Origin: Acarospora socialis
Taxonomy: Eukaryota > Ascomycota > Lecanoromycetes > Acarosporales > Acarosporaceae
NCBI GenBank assembly: GCA_025617375.2
Contig: JAMYGW020000002.1
Span: forward strand, 2,976,001 to 3,040,000
Length of the DNA stretch: 64,000 nucleotides
Reading direction: 5' to 3'
Shown here: piece by piece, positions 13,081-23,477 of the stretch
How the letters are laid out: the number at the start of each line of letters is the position of its first letter
How positions within the stretch are numbered: position 1 is the stretch's first letter
Program-made: the position numbers and the translations under genes
Notes under the pieces: model-generated
Told to the model about the DNA's origin: nothing
Database searches by the model: none
What the model saw: the letters and a program-made list of their open reading frames with translations, nothing else

Positions 13081-13679
13081 ATGTGTTGGTAATCTAGTTA
13101 TCGTCCACTGTACTTCTGTCTAAAGCATTTAGCACAACAGTTTACTCATGAAAAAAATAACTTCACATTACTCACCATCACATTACAGCAAGACACACCT
13201 GATACCACAGCTAATTTAGTTCTATCTTTCTGTACTTTCAGTCAACAAACGTTTCATCATTCATGCATATTGTAAGGGCACGCCGTAGAGCAAGGCCTAG
13301 CGCGTGACGGGCGTTGGAGGCGCGGCGCTGGTACGAGTACCGGGTTTGCGGGCTTGCTGATCCTACCAAACCGACTCTAACCGCCATCTTCGCTGACATG
13401 GTCATTGTTGAATGTGTCGCAAGTTCAGCTTTCGCATTGCATTCGCATGGGGAAACCGTGTTCTTGCCTCAATCTACTATAGGTTTGCGTCAACAGAGCA
13501 ATCGTTCGAGCCCTCAAGGTACAAATACTTAAGGACTATAGTAAAGCCACGCATTTGCTGGGAGTTTTTATACTGACACTGACACTGCCTGAAACTACCA
13601 CGATACTCTGACCACTCAACGAATCTGCTTTCATAAGCAGCAAAGCTTGACTGTAACAGCTCGAAAGAAGGACTAGATA
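13081..13679. other. Start of gene island, no gene seen
   Basis: GG and CG reappear at 13,085-13,105 and the GC level rises clearly by 13,280. I find no convincing coding frame. A 17-base word, CTCTAACCGCCATCTTC, at 13,375-13,391 recurs at 23,898-23,914. The stretch 13,590-13,679 would be the promoter and leader of the decayed gene that follows. Confidence 0.5.
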
Positions 13680-14334
13680 ATGGCTTCGGTCACGACAGCA
13701 GCCCAAACACTCAGCATTTCAACCGCCCTCGTTGCGTCCGGCGGACTCGCAACGATTTCTCTTTTCGACATCCCGGAGCTACAGTCACAGCCAGCATCTC
13801 GCTCGCCGCCATCCACTCGCTGGCTCTTTAGCAGAGGCTCGCATGTCTTTCCTCAAGCGGCTGTCCTCTCAAGCGCGGGCTTCACTTACCTGCCTACAAT
13901 GCTCTTCAGCCAACGCAGCGAGCACTATCACAGCTGCTTAGAATTGGCGCCAATGGCAGGAGGGTTAATCTCTATCTTACCACAGCGGCCTTAACCCTTA
14001 GCATTGCACCATAGACTATCTTCGTTATGATTCCGACCAACTTCAAGCTCATAGAGATGAATGAGGAAGAAGGTGGTGTGCGTAGTGTGCAGTCTCAGCA
14101 AAGTGGGCCACACCTGGCCGGCGAACGTAGTGTAGAAGACTTAGTCGAGAGTAAAGGCGACATTGGCGAGTATGCGGATCTGAGTCGTCCTCAGACACAG
14201 TCCAGTAGACAGACGACAAAGAAGAGGACGAGACAGGGCGGGAATTGCTGGGCAAGTTTGGTGTGCTGAATGCCGCGAGAGCGGTACTGATGGGTGCTGG
14301 GGGGCATAGCGGGACTGATGGCGGCTCTGGCAGC
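13680..14334 (+). pseudogene. DUF1772 / anthrone-oxygenase-like gene, frameshifted
   Basis: The start codon at 13,680 opens a frame beginning MASVTTAAQTLSISTALVAS. This resembles the first membrane segment of the fungal DUF1772 family of small four-helix membrane proteins, which includes anthrone oxygenases of polyketide pathways. The reading then moves frame near 13,882 (apparent loss of one base in CTGCC after FTY). It continues through a stretch with YNALQPTQ and NLYLTTAALTLSIAP, meets an in-frame TAG near 14,010, resumes as TIFVMIPTNFKLIEMNEEEG and shifts again near 14,220. It ends in LLGKFGVLNAARAVLMGAGG at about 14,245-14,310. At least two frameshifts and one stop make it a pseudogene. 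Its bases are not RIP-like (CG and GG are kept), so indels broke it. Family assignment is from memory of the motif style. Confidence 0.65.
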
Positions 14335-15140
14335 TTGACACGGCTCAAACTAGGTGACAACAAGACAACAAGACATAAACAAGAAGTTCAAGGACAGCGT
14401 CAGCGCAGTCTTCAGCCTCGACAGGACAATATCACGTACTTCTGCCCGGATTAGATGGCAGGGACGAGACACAAATGCTCATACCATGAAGGCATAGAAG
14501 GCTGCTCTCAGCAACTAATGATTACTTGACAATAAAACAGTCTAATGAAAGTCGAACGGGTAAAGCGAAGGGATCTTGATCAAAATAAGAATCCTGTGGT
14601 AACTTGGGCTGATATCTCTACCATGATTGCCGCTCTGTTCGGCGGCTCCAGATTCCTGCAGGAACGGATCTCCAAACGGTAAGCTAGAAGTAATGGCTTG
14701 GCAGTGCAATGGCGTGACATTGGCCCATAATATCGCCTTGCAGACACACGCCAGCCATCTTAGCCGCTCCATGCTACACCCCATATTGCGTATTGTCGCT
14801 AATACGTGAAGATACCCTGACAAGAGAAGGACATTTCAAATTTCGCTGTCGGCAATGTTTGCTGCGTCAAGGAGGAGAGGTTTAGGTGCTTGGTGCGCCT
14901 TGACGGCCCACGCACGAACCCCTCCCCACATGCGCTTTGCCACGATAAGGCAAGATTATGGTTCTGTGCACGAGACCAAAAGCCACTTCACCCCGGCTTT
15001 CCCATTTCGTGGCCCTCGCCTTCCACGACTTCATCTCTAGTATCCTGTCGAGACAGCCTTTACCAACATCTTTGTACGCCGACCTGCTTCCGCCCTCCAG
15101 TCCTCCTGCCCTTCTGCTCTCCAATTCCTTCAACACACAC
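14335..15140. other. Intergenic, upstream region of choline-sulfatase
   Basis: This holds the tail of the decayed gene and the promoter and leader of the sulfatase. Several open frames on both strands overlap here, but none has recognisable content. An ATG at 14,958 is in frame with the sulfatase and would add 61 residues (see that entry). Confidence 0.5.
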
Positions 15141-16856
15141 ATGGCGCAACGTGTACTTCCGGATACGCCACCCATCTCACCACCCAATGGCTTTCAGGGT
15201 GCAGATGGTTTCTCTACGCCTCTATTTCCCACAAAACCCAACATCCTTTACATCATGGCAGACCAGCTAGCTGCGCCAATGCTTAAGATCCACAACCCTA
15301 AATCACAGATCCGAACACCCAACATTGACAGGCTAGCAGCCAGATCAGTGGTATTCGACTCTGCTTACTGTAACTCACCACTATGTGCACCTTCTCGCAT
15401 GGCTATGGTCACTGGCCAATTACCATCGAAGATCGGCTCCTACGACAACGCTAGCCAGATCGCCTCTGACATTCCCACCTACGCTCACTACCTACGACAT
15501 CAGGGCTATGAGACTACACTTGCGGGTAAGATGCATTTTGTTGGAGATCAGCTACATGGCTATGAGAATCGTCTCACTTCAGACGTATACCCAGGAGATT
15601 TTGGTTGGGCTGTGAATTGGGATGAGCCAGACAGGCGATTGGAGTGGTACCATAACAGCAGCTCTATCGTGCAGGCGGGACCATGTGTACGGAGCAATGA
15701 GCTCGACTATGACGAGGAAGTGCTCTTCAAGTCAAAACAATATCTGTTCGACCATGTCCGAAAGGGCAAGGGCGCACGTCCATTTGCGCTGACCGTTTCT
15801 TTCACCCACCCACATGACCCCTATGTTATCGAAAATGAATATTGGGACATGTATGAAGGCGTCGACATTGACATGCCGCAAGTGGGCCCGAATGATGTGG
15901 TGCTTGACCCGCACAGCAAGCGACTGAGATATGTCTGCGAATTGGAAGGACTTGACTTTACCGAAGAGCAAATTAAGAGAGCAAGACGGGCCTATTACGG
16001 CGCAGTGAGCTACGTCGACAACTGCATCGGGCAGTTGCTGAAGGTGATCAAAGACTGTGGCCTGGACGACAACACTGCCATCATGTTCAGCGGCGACCAC
16101 GGAGACATGCTAGGCGAGCGTGGCTTGTGGTACAAGATGTCATATTTTGAGGCTTCTGTTCGCGCGCCGCTGTTGTTCAGCTACCCCAAACTCTTCCGGC
16201 CACACCGCGTCTCACAAAACGTTTCCACCCTCGATATTCTCCCCACACTTGCAGAACTTGTCGGCGCCAAGCTCATACCTGGCCTGCCTTTGGACGGAAT
16301 CTCCCTGATGCCTCATCTATATGGCGGAGACGGTGGGCACGACACAGTGTTTGCGGAGTACATGGGTGAGGGGACCGTCGCGCCGCTCATGATGATACGT
16401 CGCGGAGACTGGAAGTACATCACCTGTCCAGCAGATCCCCCACAGTTGTACAACCTGAACACAGATCCACTAGAACTCACCAACCTGGCTTCGAGCACCG
16501 ATGCTGAGGTTCAAGGAGTTTTCCGGGCCTTCGAGCAGGAAGCAAAGGGGAAGTGGAACATGGCGGACATCACAGCATCGGTCCACAAGAGTCAGCGTCA
16601 ACGTCATTTCATCCACAAGACGCTCATGATGGGCAGGTATGAGAGTTGGGACTGGACAGGTCACTGGGGTGATGACGGCCGGATCAAGTATATTCGCAGT
16701 CAGACGCCACTTGACGAGCTTGAGCTCAAGGCACGATTCCCCATTCACCAGAACTTGCCTGCCAAAAGCATGCGAGTCACTCCCAAGGGCAGGACCATTG
16801 TGGCACCCAGTAGGAGACTTAACGAGCTCGTTAGCGATACAGTGCACTATCGTTAA
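15141..16856 (+). CDS. Choline-sulfatase (sulfatase family)
   Basis: An intronless 571-residue protein that should release choline and sulfate from choline-O-sulfate (EC 3.1.6.6 type), a fungal sulfur store and osmolyte. Seen: the N-terminal NILYIMADQL metal-binding start of the sulfatase fold (residues about 34-43), and the C-x-P-S-R active-site motif in LCAPSRMAMVTG with Cys82, the residue normally converted to formylglycine. Also present are GYETTLAGKMHF, the HPHDPY motif and GDHGDMLGERG. The C-terminal part (YESWDW near 496, RFP) is typical of choline-sulfatases rather than arylsulfatases. I chose ATG 15,141 (MAQRVLPDTPP) over the upstream ATG 14,958, because the extra 61 residues look unconserved and family length is about 560-610. 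It lies alone in the island; no transporter or sulfatase-modifying enzyme is nearby. There is no signal peptide from this start, suggesting an intracellular enzyme. Confidence 0.92.
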   Translation: MAQRVLPDTPPISPPNGFQGADGFSTPLFPTKPNILYIMADQLAAPMLKIHNPKSQIRTPNIDRLAARSVVFDSAYCNSPLCAPSRMAMVTGQLPSKIGSYDNASQIASDIPTYAHYLRHQGYETTLAGKMHFVGDQLHGYENRLTSDVYPGDFGWAVNWDEPDRRLEWYHNSSSIVQAGPCVRSNELDYDEEVLFKSKQYLFDHVRKGKGARPFALTVSFTHPHDPYVIENEYWDMYEGVDIDMPQVGPNDVVLDPHSKRLRYVCELEGLDFTEEQIKRARRAYYGAVSYVDNCIGQLLKVIKDCGLDDNTAIMFSGDHGDMLGERGLWYKMSYFEASVRAPLLFSYPKLFRPHRVSQNVSTLDILPTLAELVGAKLIPGLPLDGISLMPHLYGGDGGHDTVFAEYMGEGTVAPLMMIRRGDWKYITCPADPPQLYNLNTDPLELTNLASSTDAEVQGVFRAFEQEAKGKWNMADITASVHKSQRQRHFIHKTLMMGRYESWDWTGHWGDDGRIKYIRSQTPLDELELKARFPIHQNLPAKSMRVTPKGRTIVAPSRRLNELVSDTVHYR

Positions 16857-17715
16857 GGAGATCAGAGCGGCCATGGATGAGGGATGCAAATATCTGTATC
16901 TTTCTCGAGTTCCAATAGCGAGGTGTTTTTGGCGTACTGAGTAGGAGCATAATGTTGTGAGCTGGATCGAGCTCACATGTATATTGGGAAAATAGCGCTT
17001 GAGATTGTTGCTGTGAGAAGCGCGTTCATAGCATGTCACGCGCGAAGGGGTCAAATGTATCACTAGGGATATGTATTTGATCAGACCTAGAAGCATCTCT
17101 ACGGTCTAAGCAAACGCCAGATCACGCAAATCGTTTTGCCACCGTCTATATTGAAAGTGAACTTCATCTGCTTGGCGTCGACATTGTTTGACGTGCGCTG
17201 TGAAACCCAAGAGCTGGCAATGAGATGCTCCTGCCCAATGCGGACAAGGCTTGGCATCGGTTTCAGGACATTACTCCGACCTCAGTCTAGAATCTCTGTT
17301 TCATCTACCATAATGAAATTTCAGACAATGGCAGGGAGATATTGTAATGATGTCGCAATCCCGTTATGCTGCTTGAACACAATGTATGAAACACCTCGAC
17401 CTCCCAGCAGGATGAGCCCAGTCTCCAGCATCTTCCACACCCTGCTACGCTTTGTTTAAGATGCCTACCCAGAGACTTGCGTGTGAAGAAACGTTGTGCC
17501 TCATGTCTGTCTTCCTCAAGTCTAGCTGTGCTATTCCTCTTCTAAAAGCTTTTCGCTGTTCTCTATTTCCAAGTTCTCTTCAAGCTCTCACTTGAGTATA
17601 CCTCAAGTGTTCATGTTCGATTGCTGCCGGCAGCTTTATACACTGTTTCCTTTCCTAGGACTAAGCATCTGACTATAGACGTTGTCTTCTGTTGTTTTGT
17701 ACCCGGGGTTTCATA
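16857..17715. other. Intergenic between sulfatase and secreted-protein start
   Basis: This contains the sulfatase 3' region and then the upstream region of the signal-peptide gene at 17,716. Frames at 17,136-17,459 (plus) and on the minus strand opposite it are open but unrecognised. The 17,640-17,710 stretch (TTTATACACTG, pyrimidine-rich TTTCCTTTCC) looks like a normal fungal promoter and leader. Confidence 0.45.
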
Positions 17716-17907
17716 ATGCAGTTGACATACACAGCAGTCTTGCTAGCACTGCTAATCCATACAACCTCGGCTGGACCGATCGGAAGGTCAGCGCCTTTAT
17801 GGGTGACTAAGACTGACTTACGGACAATCAAGAAAAATTATCTGAATTTTGTAACATACAACAAAATGATGATCCAAGAACATCAAGAGCATGTTTTACA
17901 TTTGTAG
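17716..17907 (+). pseudogene. 5' fragment of a secreted-protein gene, cut by block B
   Basis: ATG 17,716 opens a clear signal peptide, MQLTYTAVLLALLIHTTSAG, with a hydrophobic core and a small-residue cleavage site, followed by PIGRSAPLWV. From about 17,825 the DNA turns abruptly AT-rich and the frame runs into the decayed block, ending at 17,907. The native first part is therefore only about 35-40 residues and the rest is foreign. The likely missing part is the Ser-rich sequence that resumes at about 21,996 after block B. That joining is inference; the signal peptide and the abrupt composition change are seen directly. Confidence 0.6.
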
Positions 17908-20900
17908 AACTTGCACACAATATTCTTGAATAATTCAGCTGAGATTCAAATTCAGATTCTAGAAGATGTAGTACTACATGATCTATGTGTTACTGCTTAC
18001 ATCACTGAATCTGTTGATATGAATTGTATGATATATATTAATATATATAGTTTTTATAAGTGAATGATATTGTACAACACAGTCTCACTGAGCATATCTT
18101 AGTAATGAATGTATGTTGTACAATATAAGAGTTTGAAAAATCTGAGTCTGTAGTAAGAATTTTATATTTTATGTTGAACTGTTGCTTATGAACTTGCACT
18201 AATATATGCACACACACAACTTATTATTATTCATTATATTCAATAATTCAGCACTGTCATACAAAGACAACAAAATGAAAGATGATAGACATACTATTGA
18301 TCCTACTTCTCATAAAAACTGAATTATTAAGTGTTTTCAGAAAAATTGCATCACACAGAAGATATCTCAGCTACTTGTGAAACATCACAACATTGTGTGT
18401 AATGATTGTATGATTTGACAATGACTCAAAGATTAACAAATATCAAAAAGAATCAAGACAGATGACTCTTCTCAACTTGTTTTTTGTGTAACTGCTCTTT
18501 TCTTTGACTCTTGTGTTAATGACAAAACTATTCTACATATTGTGAGACAAGAAGAGTATAGTCTATATAGATCTTGTATGACTACACAAAAGACTGAAAT
18601 TAATTTAAAAAATCTTCATTTTTAATTGAGCAGAGACAGATGAAAATCTTAAAAGAATAGTTCTTGAAGAACTAAATACAGAAATTATTGATGACTATGA
18701 AAGAAGCATGCTATATACTCACTTTTGTACAAAAGAACATTTTGTTGTCAGATACTATATCTAAATCATACAATATACATATATTTGTTTCTAGTAACTA
18801 ATATAGTAACAGAGATTGTTTCTTTGTCATGATTAAAGAGCTTAACTCAGAAAAACATCAATGTCATATGAATGATTTGCAATATCATCACAACAAATAC
18901 ATCATTTCAGATCTCAACTATATCTGATCAATTGATGATCACAATAAGTTGAGTATGTAAGATTTTCAGAATCTATGCTGAAATAAATGCATTTTCTCAT
19001 TATATTTCATGAATCTATGTTGACATCTCAAATTATATAAAAGTCAGTGTTGCATGTCAGTATCTGAAGACAGTTAAGACAGTTAAATTTCTTTTACAGA
19101 TCTTATGATCTGATTGTGAAAAGAAAACAACATTGTGTGTTGAGATGCACACAGCACTGTGTTGTATGACACAGTCAGATATTGACTTGACTGACTGTTA
19201 CTACTATGATACAAGCACTGCAAATCAACACATCAAGACTTAATGATCTTAACTGACAAAAAGTTAGATCTTTTGCTGATATGTAAGTATTTTCTCATTT
19301 GATATTGCTTATACAATGTTAATATATTTAAAATTACTTTCATTGTCTCACAGAAGAAAAATTTTACAATTATTTATTTTCTGATGATTATATTATCATG
19401 CTGACTATATATATGTCAATTGTGCAATAAGAGATCTATGAATTTGCACAACTGTGAAATAATCACATCATACAATAACAATTCAATTGTCTCAACACTG
19501 TAACTGATCAGTCTTATATGCTATATAATTATTCAGAAACAGTTGCAGCAGAAAATTATGACATATCAGTAAACATAAATTTCATTGATCAATTACAGAC
19601 ATCATATATAAGTTAAAATATGTATTCTTAATCTACTAGTATCATACAACACACTAATTTATAAATATTGATGAATATCTTTCATCTATCATTCTTAATT
19701 AATGTGCAGAACAGCTGCAGAATTTAAATATAAAACTTTTAAATATTTATACAGAGAATACTTTTGCAGATGAATTATGATCTCATTGTGAGATCTATGT
19801 TCAATTGTGCACAATCATACAACAACATATTCAATCAGAATTAGCATCAATTCTGATTAAATTAATTAAATTATATAAAAAAATATTTCTGATCAGAATT
19901 GAACAGACTGTAGAAAATGAAGTTAATGCTCAGTTAATAGATCAGAGACAAGACACAGAGATTATACAAAATGATGATGAGATAAATATTCTCAAAAAAG
20001 AATTAAATCTCAGCATACAGTCAGAAAATCTTGAGAAAAACTTATCTGACTGAAATATCTTCTATGTAATTTCTTTTCAAAGTATATGTGTTGTATGATA
20101 TCAAAATGTCTAAATTCACATTCACTGAGTGATGTCAGAACTCAGATAAATCACATATAGAATGAAAAATCAAGCAGTACTGTAATTGATGTGATATCAA
20201 AAATTTAAATACTTTCAGTCAACAAGTAATCATTGATCTCAATATCATTTCAATTTCACTATATTGTATGACAACATCATCAGTACTATCATACATTTTT
20301 ATTACAGCAGAAACTGCATGACAAACAGTCAATATATGAATTTGCAATACTTCTTGTTCATATTCACATGCAGACATCAGTTTTCTAGACTCATGCAGCA
20401 CTGTTGTTACTGATATTGCTGTGTTTAAAGTATATTGTATGATAGTGACTCTATGTCAAAAGACTTATATCTATAAAAATGATCATAATAGACTTCATGA
20501 GATCAAGAAGTATGTAGAATGCAAAATTATTGATATGAAATGCTTTAATTGTTGTTTTTTGCATTCAGTCTTGATCATACAACAGTTTACATGTACTTGT
20601 TCTTAGAAAAATGCAGTATTCAACTTTATAATTATATTTTTGACAATCTTAAGATCTTTATTTGCACAGATCTTGTATCTGACATGTATTAATGAAATCA
20701 TATTGTATGAAAAGTTACATCTCTCACACTTGCAAATGACTGAAGCAAAGAAGATTCAATTTATTTTAAATATAGTGCAAAGAATGTCACAATAATTCTG
20801 AATTTGTTGACTTACTTTAAGTTCACATTCAGTGACTATTTGATGTTTTTGATAGTCAAAAAGAAGATTGTTGTGTCATACAATGTGAAATCTATAAAGA

Positions 20901-21960
20901 AAGAGACTATTAAGAAGAAAAAGTTGTTCAAATCACTCATCAAGAAAATTAAGAGAGAAGATAAGTTAAAGATTAAACTAAATGTGAATTCATCTTCTGT
21001 CAAGATTGAGACAGCTGCAGTAAGTTGTATGATATAGCATTAATAATATATATTGATTATTTTCATGCAGTCTTTATGCACATCAACAGAATCTCATAAT
21101 TTTAATTCAAATCTAAATTCAGATTTAGATTTATCATCAGTAGATTTCTCATCTCTTGCACATCATACAAAATTGTCAGCTGCACTCAACTAAAATATTT
21201 CTTGACTAAGTTTTATAGAGTACAATATTCAACATATAGTATCTTGAAGCTTTGCAATAAAGTATATAAAAACTTTGAAGATTTGCAATAGAGTGTTTCT
21301 CTTGTATAAGACACTCAGATCTTAGAAATGCAAAAAAGATAGTAATTTATTTGTTATATATTGCTGAAGCTTTGATTTTGAAATCAGATTTAATAGTTTT
21401 TATCATCTTTTCTACTTCTGATGATGATACATTATCTGTATTTTTATTTTGTATGATGCATTTAGCACTATGATCATTTCTCTTACAATTTTCACAGACT
21501 TTTCAAAATCATCTCTTCAATCACTGACACTTCACATATATTTTCTGAGTTACTTTCACACAGTAGTCACATGATTCTTCTGCTGACAATTCATTTCTGT
21601 TATATGATGTTAGTTAATTCACTGATCTTATTCACTTTTATAATTCATTTATTTTAATTGAATAAGAAGACTTTCTACTATTCAGATATCATACAGAGAA
21701 GCATTTATTGTAGAATTTTCACAGAGTTGAGAATTGAAGATAGAACATTAATTTATTAGAATATAGTGGTCTGAATGAGTTGCATGAGGGAGAAGCTACA
21801 ATTTTTAATATACTTATTTTGTACAACATGGAGAGAAGTTGAACTGGTGACACTTATCTTATTGACATCACATTGAACATGGAAATTGTCAATGACTAGT
21901 GGAGTGAGATTAGACATTGTTGCACTGATCTCTTGTCCAGCTCCAAGTGGTCACTGCGTC
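17830..21960 (+). repeat. Block B: unclassified RIP-type element with octamer array
   Basis: A 4.1-kb AT-rich block inside the gene island, related to block A but mostly inverted relative to it. Plus-strand words LEELNTEIIDDYE (about 18,665-18,705) and DLQYHHNKYII (about 18,875-18,910) match block A. A minus-strand CENCKRNDHSAKC zinc-knuckle-like motif followed by IIQNKN lies at about 21,435-21,500; because it has the same orientation as its block A counterpart, block B may be rearranged or composite. Intron-like sequences such as GTAAGTATTTTC...CTCACAG (19,283-19,352) are visible. It carries 22 exact copies of the octamer set described in findings. The right edge (21,770-21,960) is a gradient in which GG and CC reappear. 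Element class is unknown. Confidence 0.55.
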
Positions 21961-21995
21961 TTTCTAGATATTGAAGTTGTCGCTTATTTTAATTT

Positions 21996-23477
21996 TTGAT
22001 TGTCTGTAAGTCAGTCTTAGTCGCCCGTAGCCTTTCCCACCACACGAGAAGTGCTTTTTTTGATAGTGAAGTAGAAAACAACGATATCGTACGTCGCGCC
22101 AACAGCTACAGCAGACGATGGGTCGTCAACGACGGTCAGAGTTCTGCGCTACCGGTGGCTAGCTTCGATCATCATCATCAACATGCTACCACTACATTAT
22201 TACAAGAAGCCGCACCTTCAGTGGCCGGGACTGGCGACATTGTTGGCTCTGTGCCAGTCGTAGGTGTGGGTGGCGATAGTACATCATTACTTTCGTTGCT
22301 GAACACCGGTGTCGCAGCGAGTCGGTCACCAACAGCAGCCGCGGCACAGGGAAGCGGAGGGGAGTGACACTAACGGTCCAGCAAGCCTCCAGCACAGTAT
22401 CAAGCACAGAAGGCTAATTCAGTGACTTTGACAGTTTCTCAACAACCTTCAGCTGCCCCGTCTAGCGGCGAAAAGCAAGTTGGAAAGGTACCCGCAGTTG
22501 GCGTTGGAGGTGGGAACACTTCTCTACTCGATCTACTGAGCCCCTCCGTGGGCAGTCTCGTCCATGTCAAGTCAGGTCCAAGACGCTTCGTCTGCCGTTG
22601 TTGGTTCATTTCCAAGCTCAGTCAGCCAAACCGCAGTGTTTCCTCAAAGCACCTCCAGCAGCTCCACCGGGTCGTCCAACCTGGTAGACAGCTTGAGTCT
22701 TGCGTCCTCAAGCGCGAGCGAGGCTGGCGCTGCGACAACAACGGAGGTTCAGTCTTCCTCGAGTATTGCGCCTATTCCTGGGTCCAACAGCAGTGCCGCA
22801 GCGTCAGCTGGCAGTGCAGGCAGCAGCGCAGTGGAAACCTCTGAACCGACTACCACAGTCATGATATTTAGCATGGTCACGGAGACTGTCAGTGCTGGGA
22901 CGAGCACTTTCAGCCTCTGGTGCGGCTCAAAGCGAGGGCTCTGCTATATCCAGCATCTTGGCGACCTCTCCGAGTGAATCCGCAGTGGGTACTCTATCCT
23001 CCACGTCCGCCCAATCGAGCATTGACAGTGCGTCTGCCAGCCTTCCGTCGCCTAGTCAACAAGACGTATTATCTGTCGCCTTGAGTTCGTCCAGTGCTGA
23101 TGGCAGTGCCCCGTCAACTTCTGGGTCAGGTGACGCCTGTAGCACCTACCGTCACGATCGTTTTTGTCACCGAGTCTGCCACTTTCACCGGGTCAAACGG
23201 GGGCTATGCAACTCCACAGCCAGATGCAGGAGCTGCCAGTCGAGCTTCGAGTGCACCGGCAGTGTCCAGTGCAGTCAGCACGTCCTCCGCTCCTGACGTC
23301 GAAACATCGGTTGCCGCCACATCTAGCGTCGTCTCGCCTGAGTCCATCTCTCTGGCCCCCATCTTGACCAATATTTTGACGACGAGCTCTGCTGTCTCGT
23401 CGGAAAGTGCAGCACCAAGCAGTGAGGCGGTATCATCATCACCCGCGGTAGCTGCAGAGCAAAAGGCGGGGACTTGA
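21996..23477 (+). pseudogene. Ser/Ala/Thr-rich surface-protein gene, frameshifted
   Basis: Host-type GC content returns here. The reading moves between frames: 21,996-22,367 and about 22,422-22,560 share one frame, 22,564 to about 22,915 uses a second, about 22,915-23,120 a third, and 23,094-23,477 the first again. The content is continuous in style: NNDIVRRANSYSR, then two related units (GSVPVVGVGGDSTSLLSLL and GKVPAVGVGGGNTSLLDLL), then long Ser/Ala/Thr stretches broken by TTTVMIFSMVTETVSAGTST and PTVTIVFVTESATFTG. Such proteins are usually secreted and wall-anchored, but no GPI-type tail is clear at the end (AVAAEQKAGT). No signal peptide precedes it; the one at 17,716 beyond block B may be its own. 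Introns could explain one shift but not all. Confidence 0.6.

Noticed and set aside
14958-15140. N-terminal extension of choline-sulfatase from ATG 14,958
   Set aside because: The extra 61 residues look like translated leader sequence and would exceed the usual family length; ATG 15,141 fits better.
17136-17459. 107-residue plus-strand frame and opposite minus-strand frame as a gene
   Set aside because: Both strands are open here but neither shows a domain or convincing start and stop context; left as intergenic.
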